Under the pieces are notes generated by a model that did not search any database, was not told the origin of the DNA, and worked only from the letters and a program-made list of their open reading frames with translations. Below, piece after piece: positions 46,542-53,920 of a stretch of DNA of 53,920 nucleotides. The stretch's first letter is position 1; the number at the start of each line of letters is the position of its first letter. The position numbers were made by a program, and so were the translations under genes. This stretch comes from an uncultured Hyphomicrobiales bacterium (lineage in GTDB: Bacteria > Pseudomonadota > Alphaproteobacteria > Rhizobiales > Beijerinckiaceae), in assembly GCA_903931945.1 (NCBI GenBank), contig CAIZEI010000199.1, positions 1 through 53,920 on the forward strand, written 5' to 3'.

Positions 46542-47399
46542 TTGACAGCCCGACATGACCGCCGATTCACGCCAGCCCGGCCCGATCTTGCTGCGGAAAA
46601 GCTGCGCGGACTTGTCGATGCGCCACGCTATGCAGCGCCGCAGCTGATGCGAGTCGCTGAGGAATGTCTGCCGTTGTCTCGCGCGCCACGCCGCGACGAA
46701 CCCATCGACACACAGGCGCTCTATGGCGAGGCGGTCGATGTCTATGACATCGACGAAGAAGGCTGGGCGTGGGGCCAATTGCGAAGCGATGGCTATGTCG
46801 GTTATCTCCCGGCGGACGCTTTGCGATCGGATCGGGCGCCGCCAACGCATCGTGTTTGCGTGCCTCGCGCGCATGTCTATCCTGGCCCCGATATGAAGCT
46901 CCCCGCTGCGCGCGCTCTGCCGATGGGGGCTGAGGTTGCCGCAGGGCTTGAAAATGGCGCCTTTACCGCCGTTGACAGCTTGGGTTTCGTGTGGAGCGCG
47001 CATCTCAGGCCGTTGGGCGAATCCGAGACGGATTTTGTCGCTGTAGCCGGACGGTTCCTGCATGTCCCCTATTTATGGGGCGGAAAAACCAGCGCCGGCA
47101 TCGATTGTTCAGGCCTCGTCCAGGTGTCGTTGGCCGCCTGCGGCGTGAACGCCCCGCGCGACAGCGACGTCATGGAAAAAGCGCTCGGGGCGCCGGTGCA
47201 AACGGATGAAACTTTTGGCGGATTGCGCCGGGGCGATCTGGTGTTCTGGAAAGGTCATGTCGGGCTGATGGTCGACTCCGGCCAATTGCTGCACGCAAAC
47301 GGTCATTTCATGATGGTGACGCACGAACCGCTGCGGGTGGCGCGCGACCGGATTGCGGCTGGAACGGGAGGCGCGATCACGTCGATCCGTCGTTTGTGA
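46542..47399 (+). CDS. NlpC/P60 (C40) peptidase with SH3-like N-terminal domains
   Basis: Cell-wall peptidase of 285 residues. The N-terminal half holds two bacterial SH3-like domains (GEAVDVYDIDEEGWAWGQL, DGYVGYLPADAL, VYPGPDMKLPAARALPMGAE); the C-terminal half is the NlpC/P60 domain with catalytic Cys in GGKTSAGIDCSGLVQ, the His in KGHVGLMVD and a third residue near HANGH. There is no signal peptide, so its target may be internal muropeptides; it may act like the YkfC/DPP-VI recycling enzymes. TTG at 46542 follows GCAGGAGG; the frame upstream of it is not family-like. Convergent with deoA, the stops being adjacent. Its link to the nucleoside genes is unclear. Confidence 0.85.
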   Translation: MTARHDRRFTPARPDLAAEKLRGLVDAPRYAAPQLMRVAEECLPLSRAPRRDEPIDTQALYGEAVDVYDIDEEGWAWGQLRSDGYVGYLPADALRSDRAPPTHRVCVPRAHVYPGPDMKLPAARALPMGAEVAAGLENGAFTAVDSLGFVWSAHLRPLGESETDFVAVAGRFLHVPYLWGGKTSAGIDCSGLVQVSLAACGVNAPRDSDVMEKALGAPVQTDETFGGLRRGDLVFWKGHVGLMVDSGQLLHANGHFMMVTHEPLRVARDRIAAGTGGAITSIRRL

Positions 47400-48719
47400 T
47401 CAGAGCGGCGCCACGCGCTCGATCACGGGCGGTCGTATCGCCACGGGGCTTTCCGACAGTGTATAGGCCGCCCGGACGACCCGTTCCGCCAGGTCGGCGC
47501 TTGTCTCATCGCGCGCATGAATGATGCAAAGCGGACTCGAAGCTTCCACAAACGTTCCAATGCCGGCGATTTCGCTCAGACCTGCGGCATGATCGATTTT
47601 GACATCGGCGCGAACGCGCCCGCCGCCCAGCACCAGTATGGCAAGACCCAACGCGCGTGTATCGATGGTCGCCACAGCGCCTTTTGCGCACGCCAGCAAG
47701 GCGCGAGCGACAGGCGCAACGGGCAATTGCCCGGGGCGCTCCAGAATGTCGCCGGGCCCACCCAAGGCGTGGACCATGCGCGCGAAGCGTTCAGCCGCAG
47801 CGCCGCTGTCCAGCGCCCGCGTCAGCTTGCGCCGGGCTTCATCCACCCCGCTGGCCAAACCTCCCAGAACCAGCGCTTCCACGCCAAGAGCCATCGTGAC
47901 CTCAAGCAAACGCCGGTCCCGCCGCGATCCCGCCAGAAATTCCACGGCGTTGCGAACCTCCACGGCGTTGCCGGCGGCGCTGGCCAGAGGTTCGTTCATA
48001 TCGGTCAGAAGGGCGCGAGTCGGCAGGCCCGCGCCATCCGCGACCTCGACAAGCGATCTTGCAAGCGCGCGCGCGTTTGCAAGATCGCACATGAATGCGC
48101 CCGAGCCCGTCTTGACGTCCATCACGAGCCCGCCCAGCCCGGCGGCGCGCTTCTTTGACAGAATAGAGGCGGTGATCAGGGGAATGGATTCCACTGTCGC
48201 GGCGACATCCCGGATCGCATAGATTCGCCGGTCGGCGGGCGCGAGCTCGGCGGTTTGCCCGATGATCGCGCAGCCGCAACCGCGCACGACAGCCCTGAAC
48301 ACGCCTAAGTCAGGGGTTGCGTTGTATCCGGCGATGCTTTCCAGCTTGTCGAGGGTTCCGCCGGTGTGGCCAAGTCCGCGCCCGGAAATCATCGGCACGT
48401 AACCGCCGCAGGCTGCAATCATTGGCGCCAGCATCAGGCTGACATTGTCGCCGACGCCGCCTGTGGAATGTTTGTCGAGAACGGGTCCATGCAATCCATC
48501 GCCGGTCCAGTCCATCGTACTGCCGGAAAGCGCCATGGCGTCCGTCAGCGCCACGCATTCGCCTCGATCAAGGCCCCGGAAAAACACCGCCATGGCGAAG
48601 GCCGCGATCTGCCCCTCGCTCACCTCATTGCGGGTCACTCCGGCGATGAATGCGAATATCTCGTCGGGGCTCAATGCGCCGCCATCGCGTTTACGGCGGA
48701 TGATTTCCTGCGGAATCAT
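47400..48719 (-). CDS. deoA: Thymidine phosphorylase
   Basis: Splits thymidine (and deoxyuridine) with phosphate into base and deoxyribose 1-phosphate. Signatures: DKHSTGGVGDNVSLMLAP (phosphate-binding), SGRGLGHTGGTLDKLE and KKRAAGLGGLVMDVKTG. 439 residues, normal. Start ATG 48719 overlaps the deoC stop (ATGA). Last gene of the salvage operon; its C-terminus is intact and abuts the NlpC/P60 gene. Confidence 0.96.
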   Translation of the reverse strand: MIPQEIIRRKRDGGALSPDEIFAFIAGVTRNEVSEGQIAAFAMAVFFRGLDRGECVALTDAMALSGSTMDWTGDGLHGPVLDKHSTGGVGDNVSLMLAPMIAACGGYVPMISGRGLGHTGGTLDKLESIAGYNATPDLGVFRAVVRGCGCAIIGQTAELAPADRRIYAIRDVAATVESIPLITASILSKKRAAGLGGLVMDVKTGSGAFMCDLANARALARSLVEVADGAGLPTRALLTDMNEPLASAAGNAVEVRNAVEFLAGSRRDRRLLEVTMALGVEALVLGGLASGVDEARRKLTRALDSGAAAERFARMVHALGGPGDILERPGQLPVAPVARALLACAKGAVATIDTRALGLAILVLGGGRVRADVKIDHAAGLSEIAGIGTFVEASSPLCIIHARDETSADLAERVVRAAYTLSESPVAIRPPVIERVAPL

Positions 48720-49459
48720 GCCGCAGCGGCCAACTCGCTCAACAGAGCGTTGAGCAAACCACTGGCGCCAAAGCGGAAATTGTGCGGGCCGACATTGCCG
48801 AGGCCAAAAATTTCATCGGCAAGATCGAGATAGACCGCCGCGTCGTCAAGCGTTCGGACGCCGCCAGACGCCTTGAAACCAACCGTCCTGCCGCTGGCGG
48901 CTATCCGTGCAAGCATGATTCTGGCGGCTTGCGGCGTGGCGGAAATTTTCGTCTTGCCGGTCGACGTTTTCAGGAAATCGGCGCCTGCGGCAATGGCGAT
49001 ATCGCTTGCTCGCGAGATTGCCGCGGGGTCTGCAAGTTCCCCCGTTTCCAGAATGGTCTTGAGGCGAAGCCCGACGGGGATTTCCTGACGAACCGCGGAA
49101 ATCATGTCCCGAACGGTTTCGTCCCGGCCTTGTTGCAAAGCCCGCCAGGGAATGACCAGATCAATTTCATCGGCGCCATCGCGCACGGCCTGCCGGGTCT
49201 GGCGGGTCGTCCGTCCAATCTCTTCCCCACCGTCCGGAAAATTGACAACCGTCGCAACGCGGATCCCCGATCCCTGCAATTGCCTCGCCGCCATGGCCAC
49301 GAATTCCGGCCAGAGGCAGACAGCCGCGACAGGACCGAAAGCGGTGCGCGCCCTGCTCGTCACAGCCTCCGCCTCCGCCGCGGCGTGATCGTCGGAAAGA
49401 TCGGTCAGGTCGAGGCAGGATAGCGCACGTCTGGCAAGCGTTTGGCGAGTTGCGCTCAT
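48716..49459 (-). CDS. deoC: Deoxyribose-phosphate aldolase
   Basis: Cleaves 2-deoxyribose 5-phosphate to glyceraldehyde 3-phosphate and acetaldehyde. The Schiff-base lysine lies in FLKTSTGKTK, and GFKASGGVRTLDDA gives the second active-site lysine. 247 residues. The ATG overlaps the punA stop and its stop overlaps the deoA start. It takes up the sugar produced by DeoA and the purine nucleoside phosphorylase after a phosphomutase step; no deoB is in the window. Confidence 0.95.
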   Translation of the reverse strand: MSATRQTLARRALSCLDLTDLSDDHAAAEAEAVTSRARTAFGPVAAVCLWPEFVAMAARQLQGSGIRVATVVNFPDGGEEIGRTTRQTRQAVRDGADEIDLVIPWRALQQGRDETVRDMISAVRQEIPVGLRLKTILETGELADPAAISRASDIAIAAGADFLKTSTGKTKISATPQAARIMLARIAASGRTVGFKASGGVRTLDDAAVYLDLADEIFGLGNVGPHNFRFGASGLLNALLSELAAAA

Positions 49460-50280
49460 GCTTGCGTCTCGCTTTCCTTGATGCGCAGGAAGCCACGAAT
49501 CAGCCGCTTGAGCATGATAGCCCCTTGCGCAGCATTCTTGCGCGTTTCCGAGTGGCTTGGATTGCCCCCCATGAAGCCCGCGCCAAAGTTCGAGACTACG
49601 ATAATAGCGGACGCCCGCAATCCCAGCCGGCGCGCCAGAATAACTTCGGGAACCACAGACATCCCTATAACATCCGCGCCGAGCATTTTGGCCACCTTGA
49701 TTTCCGCCGGCGTTTCAAATGAAGGCCCGGAAAACCACATGTAAACGCCTTCCCGGATATTAACGCCCGACGATAACGTGGCGCTTTTGAACCGGCGTTG
49801 CAGACGCGGGTCGTAGGCTTCAACCAATGAAATAAACCCTCCATCGCCGCCCGCGCCGATCAGCGGATTCAAACCGTTGAAATTGATATGGTCGGTGACA
49901 AGAACCAGATTGCCGGGATAAATGTCGGCATTGACCGAACCGGCGGCGGCCGTCAAAACGACAATCTGGACGCCGAGCAAAGCCAGCGTTTCAAGCGGCG
50001 TTTCCATCGCCCGGGGATCGCCGTGCTCGTAATAATGCGAGCGGCCGAGCATATAAGCGACATCGACGCCATCCTGCTGGCCGAGGGTCAACTGTCCGTC
50101 GTGTCCAGACACCGTCAACGCTGGAAAACCGGGCAAATCCGCATAAGGGATGGAAAGAGGATTTTCGACGCCTTCGGCCATATTGCCAAGCCCGCTGCCA
50201 AGCACGAAAGCAACGCTGGCGCTGGCGCCGGCACGCCGGGCCTGAATTATATCATAGGCCTGTTCAGCGACTTCGCTCAT
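49456..50280 (-). CDS. punA: Purine nucleoside phosphorylase (trimeric, PunA type)
   Basis: Phosphorolysis of purine nucleosides. Trimeric-type motifs FVLGSGLGNMAE, TVSGHDGQLTLGQ, GRSHYYEHGDP, TAAAGSVN and GPSFETPAEIK are seen; the base-binding ASN region reads SNFGAGFMGGNPSHSET. 274 residues. Start ATG 50280 is six bases after the cdd stop (50286). The GRSHYYEHG motif places it with PNP-I rather than MTA phosphorylase. Confidence 0.93.
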   Translation of the reverse strand: MSEVAEQAYDIIQARRAGASASVAFVLGSGLGNMAEGVENPLSIPYADLPGFPALTVSGHDGQLTLGQQDGVDVAYMLGRSHYYEHGDPRAMETPLETLALLGVQIVVLTAAAGSVNADIYPGNLVLVTDHINFNGLNPLIGAGGDGGFISLVEAYDPRLQRRFKSATLSSGVNIREGVYMWFSGPSFETPAEIKVAKMLGADVIGMSVVPEVILARRLGLRASAIIVVSNFGAGFMGGNPSHSETRKNAAQGAIMLKRLIRGFLRIKESETQA

Positions 50281-50285
50281 GGTCT

Positions 50286-50699
50286 CTATTCTCCGGCCGA
50301 GCCAGTCAAATCACCGGGACCGAATGCGCGCGGCAGTAATTCCGTCAGCCTGACCGTCTCGTGAACGCCGGATCGGCCCAGCAAGTGAACCTGTGCGCCG
50401 GCGGCTGCAAATTCCATCAGTCTCTGGCGACACGCGCCACACGGCGTTATCGCCAAGGCGCCACCTCCAACAACCGCAATGTCGGTGATTCGTCGCTCGC
50501 CTGCAATCGCCATGGCGGCGATCGCTGCGGTTTCGGCGCAAATTCCGTTGGGATAGGCCGCATTTTCCACGTTACAGCCCGAAAAAATAGCGCCGCTGGC
50601 AGTCATGACCGCCGCGCCCACCGGAAATTTTGAGTAGGGCGCATAGGCCGCCGATTGCGCTGCGAGCGCAGCCTCGAACAGTTGAGTCAAAGGATCCAT
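50286..50699 (-). CDS. cdd: Cytidine deaminase
   Basis: Zinc enzyme turning cytidine and deoxycytidine to uridine forms. The zinc-binding CAETAAIAAM (Cys-Ala-Glu) and PCGACRQ (Pro-Cys-x2-Cys) motifs are intact, and SGCNVENAAYPNGI is typical. 137 residues, the small tetrameric class. Between the permease gene (stop 50703, 3-base gap) and punA, in the salvage operon. Confidence 0.95.
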   Translation of the reverse strand: MDPLTQLFEAALAAQSAAYAPYSKFPVGAAVMTASGAIFSGCNVENAAYPNGICAETAAIAAMAIAGERRITDIAVVGGGALAITPCGACRQRLMEFAAAGAQVHLLGRSGVHETVRLTELLPRAFGPGDLTGSAGE

Positions 50700-50702
50700 C
50701 GT

Positions 50703-51605
50703 TCACTCCCGGCGATATGGAACGCCAGCGGCGGCAGGCGGTCTTGCGCGTCCGACAAAGCCCGCCAGCAGGGCGACGGTCAATACATAGGGCAACGCCT
50801 GGAAGGCCTGCACCGGAATGACGCCAACGCCAGGCAGCGCCGCATCCGGCGCCCGGATCGCAATGGCGTCAAGGGCGCCAAACAAAAGACACGCGCCGAG
50901 GCAACCGCCCGGACGCCATTTGGCAAAAATCAATGCAGCCAGAGCGATGAAACCTTTGCCCGCTGTCATGTTCGGCAAAAAACCCGCGGCCTGAGCCAGC
51001 GAAAGATCGGCCCCGGCCAGACCGCAAAGAATCCCGCAAATCGCGATGGCGCGATACCGCGTCGCGCGAACCGATCCGCCGGCCGCGTCAAGCGCCAGTG
51101 GATTCTCTCCGGCCGCCAGAACGCGCAGGCCAAATCGGGTTCGGGAGAACGCAATAGAGGTCGCTGCAACAGCGACAAAGGCCAGCAGGGTCAGGGCGTC
51201 CTGGCCTGCAACGATCGGCTCGATCCGTTCGGCGGCGCGCAACGCGGGCGTGCGTCCGCCCTCGCCGAAAATCGCCGCTCCAAGAAACGCCGTCAATCCG
51301 GCGCCAATCATATTGATCGCCATGCCGCAAACGATCTGATCGCCGCCGCATTCGATTTCTGCATAGGCCTGCGCCATGGCGAACGCCAAGGAAGCGGCGA
51401 CAGCTGCCGCAAAGCCATACCGGACATCGCCCGTCAGGCTTGCTGCGGCAGCCCCGGCAAAAGCGCCAGCCAGCATTTTTCCTTCAAGGCCGACGTCGAC
51501 AACGCCCGACCGCTCGGACCATAGACCTGCCAGACAGGCGAAAATCAGCGGCGTCGCCAGGCGCAGGGTTGCAGAAGCCCATGAAAGACCAGCGTCGAAA
51601 TCCAT
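50703..51605 (-). CDS. ABC transporter permease, nucleoside type (NupQ-like)
   Basis: Membrane permease of the branched-chain/sugar (BPD_transp_2) type, about eight hydrophobic segments. It shows WSERSGVVDVGLEGKMLAGA, the family's cytoplasmic loop GENPLALDAAGGSVRATRYRA, and NMTAGKGFIALAALIFAKW near the C-terminus. Two permease genes and an ATPase of the RbsA/nucleoside type precede the salvage enzymes, so nucleoside import is the likely role. ATG 51605; 300 residues. Stops three bases before the cdd start. Confidence 0.88.
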   Translation of the reverse strand: MDFDAGLSWASATLRLATPLIFACLAGLWSERSGVVDVGLEGKMLAGAFAGAAAASLTGDVRYGFAAAVAASLAFAMAQAYAEIECGGDQIVCGMAINMIGAGLTAFLGAAIFGEGGRTPALRAAERIEPIVAGQDALTLLAFVAVAATSIAFSRTRFGLRVLAAGENPLALDAAGGSVRATRYRAIAICGILCGLAGADLSLAQAAGFLPNMTAGKGFIALAALIFAKWRPGGCLGACLLFGALDAIAIRAPDAALPGVGVIPVQAFQALPYVLTVALLAGFVGRARPPAAAGVPYRRE

Positions 51606-51608
51606 CGC

Positions 51609-52643
51609 CTATCTCCGCAAGCCCAGCAGGGCGCCTATGACAAGCACTGTGACGCCTTGCGCGGCTTCAACGATGTACGGCGAAATTCGGGGGTATTCGA
51701 GTCCGAGTTCCGCGCCGCCCTGCGTGAGAAAGCCAAACAGCAGTGCGGCCAGTGGAATTGCGAGGGGCCGCGTACCCGCCAGGAGCGCGACGGCGATTCC
51801 GACAAATCCGGCGCCTGCTGGGAAATCGAGGATCAACCGGTTTTGAGCGCCCAGAAGCTCGTTAATGGCGACGCCGGACGCCAGTGCGCCGGACAGGCCC
51901 ATGGCAAGCATGATCGTTGGCGGGACCGCGATCCCGGCATAGGCGGCAGCGTCCGCGTTGGCGCCCATCACACGCGCTTCAAAACCTGCGCGGGTGCGAA
52001 AAATATAGATATTCGCGGCGATGACCGCGAGCAAAGCCAGCAGCAGGCTGATGTTCAAAGGCGACCCTGTGGTTGGCCAGCCCAGGGCCGACAAAATGTC
52101 GTCAAGTCGCCAGAGCCGCGAAGAAGCCGGGAATGGGCGCGTTTCCGGCTGCATGGAGCCGGGCGCGCGCAGGGGGTCGACCAGCAGCCAGGACAACAAG
52201 GCGCTGGCGATAAAATTGAACATGATCGTGGTAATCACAATATGACTGCCGCGTCGGGCTTGTAGCCAGCCCGGAACGATCGCCCAGCCGGCTCCAAAAA
52301 TCATGGCCGCACAAACGGCGGCAGCCAGCGGCAGGGGCGCGGGCAGCGCCTCGCCCGTCAACGCCGCCATCGCCAGTCCCGCGCCCGCGACGAGCGATTG
52401 CCCCTCAACGCCGATATTGAACAGACCTGCCCGATAGGCGACCGCCACCGCCAGCCCGGTAAAGATGAAATCCGTCGTGTAATAGAGGGTGAACGCGAGC
52501 GCTTCGGCGCTGCCGAGGCCCCCGATCGCCAGCGCGCGCAAAACCGCGAAGGGGTTTTCCCCGACCGCAACGGCGCAAACGCTTGTGGCCGCCAGCGCCG
52601 CCAGAGGCGCAACTGCGAGGCCGGGGGAAAAACGGAGGTTCAC
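51609..52643 (-). CDS. ABC transporter permease, nucleoside type (NupP-like)
   Basis: First of the two permease genes, 344 residues with about nine hydrophobic segments. It has GLFNIGVEGQSLVAGAGLA, RGSHIVITTIMFNFIASAL and FEARVMGANADAAAYAGI, the usual nucleoside importer permease features. The start is GTG 52643, overlapping the ATPase stop as GTGA. Forms a heteromer with the 50703 permease. Confidence 0.9.
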   Translation of the reverse strand: MNLRFSPGLAVAPLAALAATSVCAVAVGENPFAVLRALAIGGLGSAEALAFTLYYTTDFIFTGLAVAVAYRAGLFNIGVEGQSLVAGAGLAMAALTGEALPAPLPLAAAVCAAMIFGAGWAIVPGWLQARRGSHIVITTIMFNFIASALLSWLLVDPLRAPGSMQPETRPFPASSRLWRLDDILSALGWPTTGSPLNISLLLALLAVIAANIYIFRTRAGFEARVMGANADAAAYAGIAVPPTIMLAMGLSGALASGVAINELLGAQNRLILDFPAGAGFVGIAVALLAGTRPLAIPLAALLFGFLTQGGAELGLEYPRISPYIVEAAQGVTVLVIGALLGLRR

Positions 52644-53920
52644 GCCGCAATCTCCGGGGACCCGGCCATCATCAGCCCAATTCTTTGCCGGGCGTTCGGC
52701 GCGTCAGGGTTGCACTCGCCCACGATACGCCCCGCATGCATCGTCAAAACGCGGTCGCTGAGCGTCAAAATTTCATCGAGTTCGACCGAGACGAGCAGAA
52801 TCGCAGCGCCTGCGCCGCGCAAGTCCAGCAGCCGGCTATGGAGGGCTTCGATCGCGCCGATGTCGACGCCGCGTGTCGGCTGGCCCACGATCAAAAGCTG
52901 CGGCCCGGGGTCGACTTCGCGCGCAAATACGAGCTTCTGCTGATTGCCGCCAGAAAAACGGGCGAACGCCAGATCGGGTGCGCGCGGGCGCACATCCCAC
53001 GATTGCATCAGCCCCGCGCAGTGCGCCCGCAAGGCGGCGGGGTCAAGGAGACGCGCCCCAAAGCGGCGATTGCGCTGTTGACCCAGCGCGGCGTTTTCCG
53101 ACGCGGGAAAGGCCGCCACCGCCCCATAGCGCAGCCTGTCTTCGGGAATATGCGCGAGCCTGTGCGCGCGCGCGCGGGCGGGATCATAATTGCTGAGATC
53201 GACTGCCCGGCCAGCGATTTGCAGCGTCCCGGCCTGCGGCTTGCGCATACCGCTGAGAACGTCCAGCAACTCGGATTGTCCATTGCCCGCGACGCCTGCA
53301 AGCCCCACGATTTCTCCGGCGCACAGGCTCAATGACACCCGATCAAGGCGGAGGCGACCGTCGGGATCGCTGAGCGAGATATCCGCTGCTTGCAGCAAGA
53401 GCGCGCCCGGTCGCGCAGCGGGCTTGTTCATTTGCGTGGCGACGCGTCGTCCCACCATCGCTTCCGCCAGCGATTCGGCAGTCGCGTCAGAGGTTGCAAC
53501 TGTCGCCACACGTTCCCCCGCGCGCAAGACCGATATTTTGTCTGTCAGTTCGAGGACCTCATGGAGCTTGTGTGTGACAAACAGGATGCTGGCGCCGTTG
53601 GCAGCGAGATTGCGAAGCAATCCAGAAAGGCTGGCCGCTTCGTTCGGCGTCAGGGCGGCTGTTGGTTCATCGAGCGCGAGGATACGGGCGCCGCGCGCCA
53701 GCGCTTTCATAATCTCGACGCGTTGGCGCAATCCGACAGGCAGACCCGCAATCGTTGCGTCAGGATCGATGGCGAGCCCGTGATCCCGCGCAAGCGTAGC
53801 GAGAGTCTCGCGCATGGCGGCCCGACCCCTGGCAAGCAGGGGGCCGCCTTCCCGACCGAGCAGAATATTGTCGAGGACGCTCATGGTCTCGACCAGCATG
53901 AAATGCTGGTGCACCATGCC
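52640..53920 (-). CDS. Nucleoside ABC transporter ATP-binding protein, N-terminus beyond window edge
   Basis: Tandem-domain ATPase of the RbsA/NupO type; the window shows 426 residues starting in the Q-loop region (VHQHFMLVETMSV). Domain 1 lacks its Walker A here because it lies past the edge; Walker B ILALDEPTAAL and switch THKLHEVLELTDK are seen. Domain 2 has GVAGNGQSELLDVLSG (its Walker A), signature FSGGNQQKLVFARE, and the degenerate switch LVSVELDEILTLSD usual in this family. A binding-protein (BmpA-like) gene would be expected nearby, probably to the right. First visible gene of the salvage operon. Confidence 0.93.
   Translation of the reverse strand, partial: GMVHQHFMLVETMSVLDNILLGREGGPLLARGRAAMRETLATLARDHGLAIDPDATIAGLPVGLRQRVEIMKALARGARILALDEPTAALTPNEAASLSGLLRNLAANGASILFVTHKLHEVLELTDKISVLRAGERVATVATSDATAESLAEAMVGRRVATQMNKPAARPGALLLQAADISLSDPDGRLRLDRVSLSLCAGEIVGLAGVAGNGQSELLDVLSGMRKPQAGTLQIAGRAVDLSNYDPARARAHRLAHIPEDRLRYGAVAAFPASENAALGQQRNRRFGARLLDPAALRAHCAGLMQSWDVRPRAPDLAFARFSGGNQQKLVFAREVDPGPQLLIVGQPTRGVDIGAIEALHSRLLDLRGAGAAILLVSVELDEILTLSDRVLTMHAGRIVGECNPDAPNARQRIGLMMAGSPEIAA

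Overview
The window reads as chromosomal DNA of an alphaproteobacterium of the order Hyphomicrobiales (Rhizobiales). The grounds are the atpHAGD order, a GST-fold FzlA-type gene beside queG, a long SecA with a C-terminal zinc tail, an alphaproteobacterial class A RNase P RNA, high GC, and operons packed with 4-base ATGA/GTGA overlaps. Family or genus cannot be fixed from sequence alone. No transposase, prophage, CRISPR array or tRNA was seen.

Layout. (1) 1-3949, minus: F1 ATP synthase operon atpH-atpA-atpG-atpD (atpD cut by the window edge), preceded by a 381-base structured intergenic stretch. (2) 4331-10653: accessory oxidative block with a frameshifted GMC oxidoreductase and its small Tat-exported partner separated by a heptamer repeat, a divergent LysR gene that lacks a normal start codon, a metal-dependent amidohydrolase, a Rieske ferredoxin and an exported esterase. 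(3) 10719-15768: housekeeping and envelope genes, namely secA, an AmiD-type amidase, a glycine-zipper lipoprotein, the RNase P RNA and a short unknown protein. (4) 15843-20971: a Baeyer-Villiger-type monooxygenase convergent with an SsuABC-type importer, then a YeeZ-like epimerase. (5) 20968-29426: queG-fzlA, a Gld-like ABC export cluster, HemJ, a Xi-class GST and a small frameshifted gene.

(6) 29541-43949 is the most distinctive part: two side-by-side catabolic modules built to the same plan. Module A has a luciferase-like flavin monooxygenase, an alpha/beta hydrolase, two tandem duplicated binding proteins and a divergent TPP enzyme. Module B is one divergent unit: a Rieske oxygenase with a tiny upstream partner, a complete ABC importer and an SDR on the minus strand; a second TPP enzyme, a second alpha/beta hydrolase and an IclR regulator on the plus strand. 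A 35-bp inverted repeat sits in the shared promoter region of module B. Each module therefore pairs an oxygenase, a hydrolase, a TPP lyase/decarboxylase and uptake proteins. The substrate is unknown.

(7) 43967-53920: nucleoside and base salvage, with an 8-oxoguanine deaminase, a PdxA-family enzyme with an altered substrate pocket, an NlpC/P60 hydrolase, and an overlapping operon nupO/nupP/nupQ-like importer-cdd-punA-deoC-deoA, cut at the right edge. Uptake, deamination, phosphorolysis and deoxyribose-phosphate cleavage form one continuous pathway.
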